Part shown: piece after piece, positions 1 to 13,600 of the stretch | Layout: the number at the start of each line of letters is the position of its first letter | Position numbering within the stretch: the stretch's first letter is position 1 | Assembly (NCBI GenBank): GCA_014843695.1 | Contig: CM026387.1 | Location: 78,629,536 to 78,693,535, forward strand | Length of the DNA stretch: 64,000 bases | Direction of reading: 5' to 3' | DNA from: Archivesica marissinica | Lineage: Eukaryota > Mollusca > Bivalvia > Venerida > Vesicomyidae | Notes under the pieces: generated by a model | Told to the model about the DNA's origin: nothing | The model's database searches: none | Seen by the model: the letters and a program-made list of their open reading frames with translations, nothing else | Position numbers and translations under genes: made by a program

Positions 1-170
1 TGTGAGATGGTACGGTGGTCGCCAGATCGGACAGGTGGGTTTTATCCGGGTACTCCGGTTTCCGCCACACGAATGACCACATATAAGCTTTCATCCGCGC
101 CAACGAGAGTGATTAATATAAGTTGATAGAACTTGCTTCGCAATCGTTGTAAAATAAATAAAGTTTAAGT
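1..170 (+). repeat. SINE-like repeat, 5' part cut by window edge
   Basis: The stretch with GTGAGATGGTACGGTGGTCG, then ACACGAATGACCACAT and CGCAATCGTTGTAAAATAAA, resembles three other places in the window: about 5031-5190, the tail at 16486-16620, and the - strand at 37990-38110. Read together, these give a dispersed element with a tRNA-like head and an A-rich tail. Only the body and tail lie in the window here. The next 400 bases (170-590) show nothing I recognise. Confidence 0.5.
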
Positions 171-589
171 AATGGTGTTTAAATGTGTGGTGGATTCACA
201 TACTAGGCGATTCATGTACGGGCTTATGTACATGCCCATATTAATTGATATATGGACTCGTTCCAGTAACGTATATGGAACCTTTTATAAAATGAATTGG
301 TCATAAGTATTATTTTCCATTTTCACATATGCTTACATGGCACATTTATTGATCCCAACAGTTCTCAGTCCAAGCACAAATATTTGAAATATCTCATTTG
401 GAACTTTAGTATACGTACCCTCACTGTACATGTATGTATATATTATTTGCTCCGTGTATTACTACATATACACCCATTGTCCGCAGTGGTATGTTGTAGT
501 GACAAGTCAAGTATGTACCTCGAAGGTCAAACTCGCAATTATGTAGCAAAAGTCCATTTTGAATAAGTATTGTAGTGTGAATGAGAATC

Positions 590-1310
590 AACTGGCACAT
601 GTAGCAAAAATTAAAACGAATCCATTTCAAACAAGTATTACAAAATTAAAATGAATATATTTCAAACAAGTATTACAAAATTAAAATGATTCCATTTCAA
701 ACAAGTTTTACAAAATTAAAATGAATATATTTCAAACAAGTTTTACAAAATTAAAATGATATTTCAAACAAGTTTTACAAAATTAAAATGAATATATTTC
801 AAACAAGTTTTACAAAATTAAAATGAATATATTTCAAACTAGTTTTACAAAATTAAAATGAATCCATGTCAAACAAGTTTTACAAAATTAAAATGAATAT
901 ATATAACAAGTATTGTATATTGAATGAGAATCAGCTGGCACGTGTAGCAAAATTAAAATGAATATATATAACAAGTATTGTATATTGAATGAGAATCAGC
1001 TGGTACATGTAGCAAAATTAAAATGAATATATTTCAAACAAGTTTTAAAAAATTAAAATGATTATATTTCAAACAAGTATTACAAAATTCAAATGAATAT
1101 ATATAACAAGTATTGTATATTGAATGAGAATCAACTGGCACGTGTAGCAAAATTAAAATGAATATATTTCAAACAAGTATTACAAATTAAATTAAAATGA
1201 ATATATTTCAAACAAGTATTACAAATTAAATTAAAATGAATATATTTTAAACAAGTATTACAAACTAAATTAAAATGAATATAGTTGTATTTCAAACAAG
1301 TATTGTAGAG
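590..1310. repeat. AT-rich tandem repeat, unit about 38 bp
   Basis: About 18 degenerate copies of a unit built on AAAATTAAAATGAATATATT followed by TCAAACAAGTATTAC. Some copies carry an insert with GTATATTGAATGAGAATCA and CTGGCACGTGTAGC. It lies just upstream of the first recognised RNF213-like exon, so it is probably intronic. The - strand ORF over it is repeat-derived. Confidence 0.85.
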
Positions 1311-1494
1311 TGCATGATAATCAATGGGCACATCTGATACTAATGTGATACATTTGAACACAGACATAGTGACCATCATGAGCATGACTTTATGCTTCAG
1401 CTATACGTTTATATGGATGTCACTAGTTGTTATAGGGTACCGGTATATATAGCTATATATATGTATTTAAGGCGCAGACCCGTTACTCTGCCAG

Positions 1495-1662
1495 CTATAT
1501 GAGACAGACTCAAATACGGTCGGAGAGAACCCTGCATCACTACAGGAAATTGCCAGAGTGTGGCGATACAGAACACCGATATCTCTACAACATCTCAGAC
1601 AAGATGCTGAGTCCAAACTAACTCATGGACAACATAAAGTTCTCCAACTCTTCTTGAAAGAG
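1495..1662 (+). CDS. RNF213: RNF213-like exon a
   Basis: 56 codons, phase 0 at both ends, with donor GAG|GTATGT. The residues include EIARVWRYRTPISLQHLRQ and end VLQLFLKE, matching the human stretch before its Leu-rich segment. The acceptor is the least certain splice site of the gene: CTCTGCCAG just before 1495 is the best candidate, but the frame stays open slightly further upstream. Confidence 0.75.
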
Positions 1663-4600
1663 GTATGTCAATGACCATATTTTATTCAATCTACCGGACA
1701 CCAAATACGCATTAGATCTGTCAGGCAGATTCATATTTCATAAATATAGGTGAAATAATGTACATTTGACAAAATAGTGTTGTATCAAAGTGAATCAATA
1801 AATAAATGGGACCCATGTATACCTTAGACTAAGCAATGGACAACTGGTAATTCCATGGTAACTAAATTAGTCCTATTGGAAAACCTTCTTTGTTAAATGA
1901 ACGAACAAAAATAATTTAATAGTATACAGTCAGAATACGCTGGTATAGCCAACACTGGGAGAGTATCTGGGAAATACTCTCAAATTGGGAAATATGACTT
2001 TTACGCGGGAATTATGAATTTCCATATAATTATATTTTCTGTTTTCGTAACTGTTTTCACGCTAGTCATATGCTAAGGACCTTACATTAAATGGTTATTT
2101 AAACAATTGTCAGATTGTAGCATGTTGAATAAGTGAGAATGAACTGTTTTCGTCATTGTCAACATAAGACATGTGTTTTATCATAAACACTTATTGTAAA
2201 GGATTCATGTTGTTTATGTAAAGAGTATGTGAATGTATGCATGACAAAAGCCACTTATCTGTAATTAGACAATTAGCTATCAATGCCAAGACTTCTTAGC
2301 AAATGGTCATGTGTCAAACATTGTTGTCACTTTGTTTGCTTCTAGACAGTAAATAAAATATGTTTCCCTTACATGGATTCGCGTTCAGCAGGGATTATCG
2401 CAAAATTTAATATTCATACCAAATACCATTGGTAATAATGAAGGTTTCTCAGAATATTTGCTTGTTGTAGACTATTTTATTATGAAATTGTGTTACACAT
2501 TTTTGGTCTTAAAACTACTAAGCATGGCATTTTTTCGTAATACTGTCAAATGTAGATAATATTTTCCTGTGCTTCCCGCTATATTATGCTTATTTCGAGG
2601 AAATTTGCCAACCTTGTACAAATGTATATCAATATATTTTATAGCTTTGAACAAACATTGAACAAATAATACCACACCAAATTCAAATTGAATATCAACA
2701 AATGGTAACTGCATTCAGATTATCTTAACCCTAAGCATGTTGACTAAGTTGGAAGGAATGTGCAAACAGCGTAACGTAACACCGCATCTGATCACGATCT
2801 ATGTTGTTTGCTATTAAGTGTTTAGCTATCCACTATCCGAATAGCAAACAGTATAGAACCTGATCAAACGGGACTACATTATGTGACATCTGATCTGGCC
2901 AGATTTTGTTTTCAAAACAAACGTTAGTTGCGATTAGCAGGTTAAAGGTTATTCTAAAAGTTGATTGCAACAAGCAATGCTTTATCGCATGATCAAGATG
3001 TCCTCCGGTAGTATTGCCAATTTATTCATAGATAGCCCAACTGTTTCCAATTATCACTGGCTAAGTAATAATTAATGTGAATTTCTCATTTTTCTGCATT
3101 CTGTATATAGGAGCATCATCTTAGAGCTTTGCGGTATATTCCCAGTATTTTACGTCTACAACGTGCCCTGTTCCAAAAGTATCAAAGGAAGCTGGACAAG
3201 GCAGAAGCCTCACATATCACTGTAGCTCAACTTAAGAGAGGTAGGTGATGCTAAAAATATATTTACATTGATTTCAATGATGAACATCTATTTTCATTTT
3301 TTGTTGAAAGGAGTACAATGGATTGAAAAGTTGCTCTTAAGATACGTTATCGGCAATGTCCTTAAGCGTAAAATATCATGTTTGGTGCACAGATGCTTCG
3401 GGTGTGGACAAATGATCACCAACGTCATGTGTGCGGTTCTGGCCCTAAAATACTTCTTGTAATATTTTGAAGAGTATTATGATACACCATAGGCTTGACA
3501 CTACAGACAATATTTTAGGCGATATCCAAGCAAGTTTGAAAATGACAATACACGAGTCGGTACACACACGAGTCGGTACACATGCGTAATGTCAGATGTA
3601 CTGCGGTCAGTATTCTCCCATACGGACTCAAATCCCATAGTGTACTTTTGCATAGAGGTATATAAGATAACATATTGACGTATTGGGTATTGGTGTATTT
3701 GGTATATGATCATGCCTTCATGTATTGTATGTATGACCGCACCACGTTGTATTTGGTATACGATCAAGTCTTGATGTATTGGGTATAAGATCATATCATA
3801 ATGTACATGGTATAAGATTAAGCCTTGATATATTTGGTATAGTATCAGGCCTTGATATAATTATTGGATATATAAATATTCTATGATGTATTGGATATAG
3901 GTCACTCCTTGAATTTTTGGATATAACATCATACCTTGATATATTGGGTATACGATTACTCCTAATGTATTGAATATAAGATTACTCCTAATGTATTGGG
4001 TATAAGATTACTCCTTAATGGATTGGGTATAAGATTACTCCTTAATGTGTTGGGCATAATATTACTCCTAATGTATTGGGTATACGATTACTCCTAATGT
4101 AATGGGTATACGATTACTCCTTAATGTATTGGGTATAAGATTACTTCTTAATGTATTGGGTATAAGATTACTCCTCGATCTATTTGGTATAAGATTACTC
4201 CTCGATGTATTGGTTATAACATTACTGTAATGTATTGGTTATAAGATTACTCCTCGCTGTATTGGGTATATGATTACTTCTAATGTATTGGGTATAAGAT
4301 AACACCTCGATGTATTGGGTATAAGATTACTCCTAGTGTATTGGGTATACGATTACTTCTAATGTATTGTGTATAAGATTACTCCTAGTGTATTGGGTAT
4401 ATGATTACTTCTAATGTATTGGGTATAAGATTACACCTCGATGTATTGGGTATAAGATTACTCCTTAATGTAATGGGTATTAGATTACCTCCTCAATGTA
4501 TTGGGTATATTATTACTTCTAATGTATTGGGTATAATATTACCCTTATGTATTAGGTATATGATTTGTGTAATGTATTGGTTATAAGAATACTCCTCAAT

Positions 4601-7600
4601 ATATTACGTGTCAGATTACGCGTCAATGTATTGGTTATAATGGCATGCCTTCATATTTTGTAGGAGAAATTGCTGGTGCAGAAACAACACAGTTGATCCA
4701 AGACTTTGCTGAAGCCTGGGACTTGGTCAGAGATGCGTTGACTCTATACTGTAAGTCCATCATTATCCAATACATAAATAAAATAATGAAATGTGTGGGA
4801 TCACGTTATTCAGTGATAAGTTATGTCTTATAGCCACTTTAATTCAGTGGACATTCTTCAATGTTGGAAACAGAAACACAATTTGTGAACATCCTAAACT
4901 GTAATAGGTAGGCAGATGAAGTAGAATATTATATTAATTTAATGGAAACATTCTGTCAGAAATTACCTTTGTTTTATCTCCATGTTATCATTTGAAATAA
5001 AGTTCCAGAACTGTCTGATTATGGCAGTTGTAAGCACGGTCGTTTCTAATCAATATTACCCAGGTTCGATGATACGGTGATTGCCAAATGGGACCGGTGA
5101 TGTTTCTCCAGTTGTATGTCTTTCCCTCAGATAAATGACACATTTTAAGTGTAATAACTTGTTCTGCAATCGTTGAAAAGCCGATATAGTTTTAGGAAAG
5201 ATAATCCAAAACAACCTGCTTATTTTGTATATTTCGGGGAATTGTAGTGGGCCGTAGATGTTACGCATGTCCATCAAATGATAATCACGTTGTCATGTAA
5301 ATGCTGATCAACCATATACAGTAACAATGGGAAGATTTGAAACTAACTCAAGTTGAAGAAATAAATATAATCTGAGAATAAGTTAGTACAAAACACAACC
5401 TCATTTAAAAGAGTTATCAACTCAAAACGATGGCGAATTCCTCTTGAAGACAGGGATGGGTAACGATGAATGCATGAAGGGCTTGGGGGATACATTGTAT
5501 TCAGTGATCACACATAACACGATCATGTGTCACACACAGAACACGATCATGTGTCACACACAACACTTATGTCACACAAACAGCACCCATGTTACACAAA
5601 CAACACCCATGTCACACAACCAACACATATGTCACACAAACAACACCTATATCACACACACAACACCCATGTCATACAACCAACACCCATATCACACACA
5701 CACAACACCCAGGTTACACAAACAACACCCATGTCACACAAACAACACCCATGTCACACAACCAACACATATGTCACACAAACAACACCTATATCACACA
5801 CACAACACCCATGTCATACAAACAACACCCATATCACACACACAACACCCAGGTTACACAAGCAACACCCATGTCATACAAACAACACCCATATCACACA
5901 CACAACACCCATGCGACACACACAACTCCCATTATTGAACACTCAAAATAGCAGAAGTAATGCTTATTTCTTAAGATAATAGTAGTTAATATATGATTGC
6001 CCTCCGTTTGTATGTGGCAGTCACAGCACACCACAGAAATTCCTGTTAGACAATTTCATATTGTTGTGTTTCAGTATGTCCTACCGAACTAGGGGGTATG
6101 ATCGTGTCGAAGGAATACTGTAGTAAAAGAATCAGTGACACAACTCCAGTATCTATGTTACTGCCAACAAACAAGGAGGCAGGGCTATGTTCATACGCCT
6201 TATTGGACTTCCTGCTGAGAAAACAGAATGATTTCCTCGACAAATATCTAAAGGAAACACATAGGTGTGTTTTATGTTTGTAGTACTATAAATGCAATAT
6301 TAACTATTGTACAGTCAGTCGCAAAAGTAACTATACATGGATATAATCGTATTAATTTGATTTTGGATTATCGAAATCCTTTCAACTTTGACAGGTATAA
6401 CAAAGGGCTAAGTGCGACAAGTTTACCAACATTCAGTTAATTTAGATCATGAATAATCAATAAGATTTTGGTAAAGGCATACAAAAATCATAATCTCAAT
6501 AGCGTGTATAGCCGCCATTGGCCGCTAGACATGCCAAACATCACCGCCACATAGAGTGAATGGTTGTCTGCTCCGACTGGTTGGAATGACGACTAAACTG
6601 TGATGTCATGATGTTGACGTCATGTCGACTCATCCGTACACGTGACCTATTGCTTCTAGGGAGATCTTTCACGACGCTATTGGTGCGCCACATCCACATT
6701 CACTCGGAACGCTGATATTCAATTTAGCCTCCCAATTGTTCTACGTCAAATAGGGATTTTTAGATTATACATTTATCCCATCGATATCGGGATACCCGTG
6801 CATTGAGACGATATTGATCAATTCGTATAATCCAATATTTGTTTACACATACTCTAATACATACAACATCTTGAACTCTACAAAGCCACTACAAATATCA
6901 GGCATTTAAAACATTTATTCTTTCTTTTGTGACTGAATATATTAAGGATGGTGCTTCTATGACATTCTAAGGATAAAAAAACAAGGTGAACATGATCTCG
7001 AAGTATATATCCAACCATGGCCCCTCGTTAGCTGTCAAATGCCACAGGGTGATACAAATGTGCAGCCAATCCAGATCTCAAACCCGGGACCTTTTGATTA
7101 CAGGGCGACGCACTACCGACTGAGCTGGCCATCACACGTGCACATGATATCCCCAATGGTGACTAAGTCCGTACCACGACAAATTGAATATGATTATATT
7201 TTTATTATTCAATCAGTGAACAACACACAGAACTTGTATACAGAACACAACACTTGTATACAGAACACAACACTTGTATACAGAACACAACACTTGTATA
7301 CAGAACACAACACTTGTATACAGAACACAAAACTTGTATACAGAACACAATACTTGTATACAGAACACAACACTTGTATACAGAACACAAAACTTGTATA
7401 CAGAACACAATACTTGTATACAGAACACAACACTTGTATACAGAACACAAAACTTGTATACAGAACACAATACTTGTATACAGAACACAACACTTGTATA
7501 CAGAACACAACACTTGTATAAAGAACACACTACTTGTATACAGAACACAACACTTGTATACAGAACACAACACTTGTATACAGAACACAACACTTGTATA

Positions 7601-10600
7601 CAGAACACAACACTTGTATACAGAACACAAAACTTGTATACAGAACACAACACTTGTATACAGAACACAACACTTGTATACAGAACACAACACTTGTATA
7701 CAGAACACAAAACTTGTATACAGAACACAATACTTGTATACAGAACACAACACTTGTATACAGAACACAAAACTTGTATACAGAACACAATACTTGTATA
7801 CAGAACACAACACTTGTATACAGAACACAACACTTGTATACAGAACACAACACTTGTATACAGAACACAACACTTGTATACAGAACACAACACTTGTATA
7901 CAGAACACAACACTTGTATACAGAACACAACACTTGTATACAGAACACAAAACTTGTATACAGAACACAACACTTGTATACAGAACACAACACTTGTATA
8001 CAGAACACAACACTTGTATACAGAACACAACACTTGTATACAGAACACAACACTTGTATACAGAACACAACACTTGTATACAGAACACAACACTTGTATA
8101 CAGAACACAACACTTGTATACAGAACACAACACTTGTATACAGTACACAACACTTGTATACAGAACACAACACTTGTATACAGAACACAACACTTGTATA
8201 CAGAACACAACACTTGTATACAGAACACAACACTTGTATACAGAACACAACACTTGTATACAGAACACAACACTTGTATACAGAACACAACACTTGTATA
8301 CAGAACACAACACTTGTATACAGAACACAACACTTGTATACAGAACACAACACTTGTATACAGAACACAACACTTGTATACAGTACACAACACTTGTATA
8401 CAGAACACAACACTTGTATACAGAACACAACACTTGTATACAGAACACAACACTTGTATACAGAACACAACACTTGTATACAGAACACAACACTTGTATA
8501 CAGTACACAACACTTGTATACAGAACACAACACTTGTATACAGAACACAACACTTGTATACAGAACACAACACTTGTATACAGTACACAACACTTGTATA
8601 CAGAACACAACACTTGTATACAGAACACAACACTTGTATACAGAACACAACACTTGTATACAGAACACAACACTTGTATACAGAACACAACACTTGTATA
8701 CAGAACACAACACTTGTATACAGAACACAACACTTGTATACAGAACACAACACTTGTATACAGAACACAACACTTGTATACAGAACACAACACTTGTATA
8801 CAGAACACAACACTTGTATACAGAACACAACACTTGTATACAGAACACAACACTTGTATACAGAACACAACACTTGTATACAGAACACAACACTTGTATA
8901 CAGAACACAACACTTGTATACAGAACACAACACTTGTATACAGAACACAACACTTGTATACAGAACACAACACTTGTATACAGAACACAACACTTGTATA
9001 CAGAACACAACACTTGTATACAGAACACAACACTTGTATACAGAACACAACACTTGTATACAGAACACAACACTTGTATACAGAACACAACACTTGTATA
9101 CAGAACACAACACTTGTATACAGAACACAACACTTGTATACAGAACACAACACTTGTATACAGAACACAACACTTGTATACAGAACACAACACTTGTATA
9201 CAGAACACAACACTTGTATACAGAACACAACACTTGTATACAGAACACAACACTTGTATACAGTACACAACACTTGTATACAGAACACAAAACTTGTATA
9301 CAGAACACAACACTTGTATACAGAACACAACACTTGTATACAGTACACAACACTTGTATACAGAACACAACACTTGTATACAGAACACAACACTTGTATA
9401 CAGAACACAACACTTGTATACAGAACACAACACTTGTATACAGAACACAACACTTGTATACAGAACACAACACTTGTATACAGAACACAACACTTGTATA
9501 CAGAACACAACACTTGTATACAGAACACAACACTTGTATACAGAACACAACACTTGTATACAGAACACAACACTTGTATACAGAACACAACACTTGTATA
9601 CAGAACACAACACTTGTATACAGAACACAAAACTTGTATACAGAACACAACACTTGTATACAGAACACAAAACTTGTATACAGAACACAACACTTGTATA
9701 CAGAACACAACACTTGTATACAGAACACAACACTTGTATACAGAACACAACACTTGTATACAGAACACAACACTTGTATACAGAACACAACACTTGTATA
9801 CAGAACACAAAACTTGTATACAGAACACAACACTTGTATACAGAACACAAAACTTGTATACAGAACACAAACTTGTATACAGAACACAACACTTGTATAC
9901 AGAACACAAAACTTGGTCAAATTGAATGAACACATACTTAACTATACATAAACAGCACACACTTGTATACAGAACACAAAACTTGGTCAAATTGAATGAA
10001 CACATACTTAACTATACATAAACAGCACACACTTGTATACAGAACACAAAACTTGGTCAAATTGAATGAACACATACTTAACTATACATAATATGCATGC
10101 ACCAATAGCTCGAAAGTTGTAGACATTCATTTCAACAATACCATTCTTATAGGCATTGTCAAAGAAAGCCATACATGTTTATATTTTGGAATGATCCAAG
10201 TAGCTTCACTAGAGGAAAGAAATAGAAAAATAACATATGAAGTCGGTGACGAATATGAAAAGACTGCTGGTGTTCACACATGTTACTGATACCGGTTACT
10301 CTATATGTATATACATGTAGTAGACTATGGTGCATCAGCAGTTACTCTAGATGTATATAGTAGAATATGGTGCATCAGCAGTTACTCTAGATGTATATAG
10401 TAGAATATGGTGCATCAGCAATTACTCTAGATGTATATAGTAGAATATGGTGCATCAGCAGTTACTCTAGTTATAGTAGAATATGGTGCATCAGCAGTTA
10501 CTCTAGATGTATATAGTAGAATATGGTACATCAGCAGTTACTCTAGATGTATATAGTAGAATATGGTGCATCAGTAGTTACTCTAGATGTATATAGTAGA

Positions 10601-13600
10601 ATATGGTGCATCAGCAACCCATTACTCTAGATGATATAGTAGAATATGGTGCATCAGTAGTTACTCTAGATGTATATAGTAGAATATGGTGCATCAGAAG
10701 TTACTCTAGATGTATATAGTAGAACATGGTGCATCAGCAGTTACTCTAGTTATAGTAGAATATGGTGCATCAGCAGTTACTCTAGATGTATATAGTAGAA
10801 TATGGTGCATCAGCGACCCATTACTCTAGATGTATATAGTAGAATATGGTACATCAGCAACCCATTACTGTAGATGTATATAGTAGAATATGGTGCATCA
10901 GTAGTTACTCTAGATGTATATAGTAGAATATGGTGCATCAGCAACCCATTACTCTAGATGATATAGTAGAATATGGTGCATCAGTAGTTACTCTAGATGT
11001 ATATAGTAGAATGGGATGCATCAGCAGTTAATCTAGATGTATATAGTAGAATATGGTGCATCAGTAGTTACTCTAGATGTATATAGTAGAATATGGTGCA
11101 TCAGCAGTTACTCTAGATGTATATAGTAGATTATGGTGCATCACCAGTTACTCTAGATGTATATAGTAGAATATGGTACGTCAGTAGTTACTCTAGATGT
11201 ATATAGTAGAATATGGTGCATCAGTAGTTACTCTAGATGTACATAGTAGAATATGGTGCATCACCAGTTACTCTAGATGTATATAGTAGAATATGGTGCA
11301 TCAGTAGTTACTCTAGATGTATATAGTAGAATATGGTGCATCAGTAGTTACTCTAGATGTATATAGTAGAATATGGTGCATCTGTAGTTACTCTAGATGT
11401 ATATAGTAGAATATGGTACATCAGTAGTTACTCTAGATGTATATAGTAGAATATGGTACATCTGTAGTTACTCTAGATGTATATAGTAGAATATGGTACA
11501 TCAGTAGTTACTCTAGATGTATATAGTAGAATATGGTACATCAGTAGTTACTCTAGATGTATATAGTATAATATGGTGCATCTGTAGTTACTCTAGATGT
11601 ATATAGTAGAATATGGTACATCAGTAATTACTCTAGATGTATATAGTAGAATATGGTACATCAGTAGTTACTCTAGATGTATATAGTAGAATATGGTACA
11701 TCAGCAACCCATTACTCTAGATGTATATAGTATAATATGGTGAATCAGTCGTTACTCTAGATGTATATAGTACATTATGGTGCATTAGCAGTTACTCTAG
11801 ATGTACATAGTAGAATATGGTACATCAGTTGTTACTCTAGATGTATATAGTAGAATATGGTACATCACCAGTTACTCTAGATGTATATAGTAGAATATGG
11901 TGAATCAGTCGTTACTCTAGATGAATATAGTAGAATATTGTGCATCAGCAGTTACTCTAGATGTATATAGTAGAATATGGTGCATCAGTTGTTACTCTAG
12001 ATGTACATAGTAGAATATGGTACATCAGTTGTTACTCTAGATGTACATAGTAGAATATGGGCATCAGCAGTTACTGTAGATGTATATAGTAGAATATGGT
12101 GCATCGGCAGTTACTCTAGATGTATATAGTATAATATGGTGCATCAGCAGTTACTCTAGATGCATATAGTATAATATGGTGCATCAGCAGTTACTCTAGA
12201 TGTATATAGTAGAATATGGGCATCAGCAGTTACTCGAGATGTATATAGTAGAATATGGTGCATCAGCAGTTACTCTAGTTATAGTAGAATATGGTGCATC
12301 AGCAGTTACTCTAGATGTATATAGTAGAATATGGTGCATCAGCGACCCATTACTCTAGATGTATATAGTAGAATATGGTACATCAGCAACCCATTACTGT
12401 AGATGTATATAGTAGAATATGGTGCATCAGTAGTTACTCTAGATGTATATAGTAGAATATGGTGCATCAGCAACCCATTACTCTAGATGATATAGTAGAA
12501 TATGGTGCATCAGTAGTTACTCTAGATGTATATAGTAGAATGGGATGCATCAGCAGTTAATCTAGATGTATATAGTAGAATATGGTGCATCAGTAGTTAC
12601 TCTAGATGTATATAGTAGAATATGGTGCATCTGTAGTTACTCTAGATGTATATAGTAGAATATGGTACATCAGTAGTTACTCTAGATGTATATAGTAGAA
12701 TATGGTACATCTGTAGTTACTCTAGATGTATATAGTAGAATATGGTACATCAGTAGTTACTCTAGATGTATATAGTAGAATATGGTACATCAGTAGTTAC
12801 TCTAGATGTATATAGTATAATATGGTGCATCTGTAGTTACTCTAGATGTATATAGTAGAATATGGTACATCAGTAATTACTCTAGATGTATATAGTAGAA
12901 TATGGTACATCAGTAGTTACTCTAGATGTATATAGTAGAATATGGTACATCAGCAACCCATTACTCTAGATGTATATAGTATAATATGGTGAATCAGTCG
13001 TTACTCTAGATGTATATAGTACATTATGGTGCATTAGCAGTTACTCTAGATGTACATAGTAGAATATGGTACATCAGTTGTTACTCTAGATGTATATAGT
13101 AGAATATGGTACATCACCAGTTACTCTAGATGTATATAGTAGAATATGGTGAATCAGTCGTTACTCTAGATGAATATAGTAGAATATTGTGCATCAGCAG
13201 TTACTCTAGATGTATATAGTAGAATATGGTGCATCAGTTGTTACTCTAGATGTACATAGTAGAATATGGTACATCAGTTGTTACTCTAGATGTATATAGT
13301 AGAATATGGTGCATCAGTAGTTACTCTAGATGAATATAGTAGCATATTGTGCATCAGCAGTTACTCTAGATGTATATAGTAGAATATGGTGCATCAGTTG
13401 TTACTCTATATGTATATAGTAGAATATGGTGCATCAGTAGTTACTCTAGATGTACATAGTAGAATATGGGCATCAGCAGTTACTGTAGATGTATATAGTA
13501 GAATATGGTGCATCGGCAGTTACTCTAGATGTATATAGTATAATATGGTGCATCAGCAGTTACTCTAGATGCATATAGTATAATATGGTGCATCAGCAGT

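Noticed and set aside
5444..5979. Three overlapping ORFs rich in His, Thr and Asn
   Set aside because: These are translation of a 19-21 bp tandem repeat in different frames, inside an intron.
7205..10005. Five or six overlapping ORFs of 800-930 codons
   Set aside because: They lie entirely in the 20-bp satellite, whose unit has no stop codon in any frame. There is no start context, composition or homology typical of a protein.
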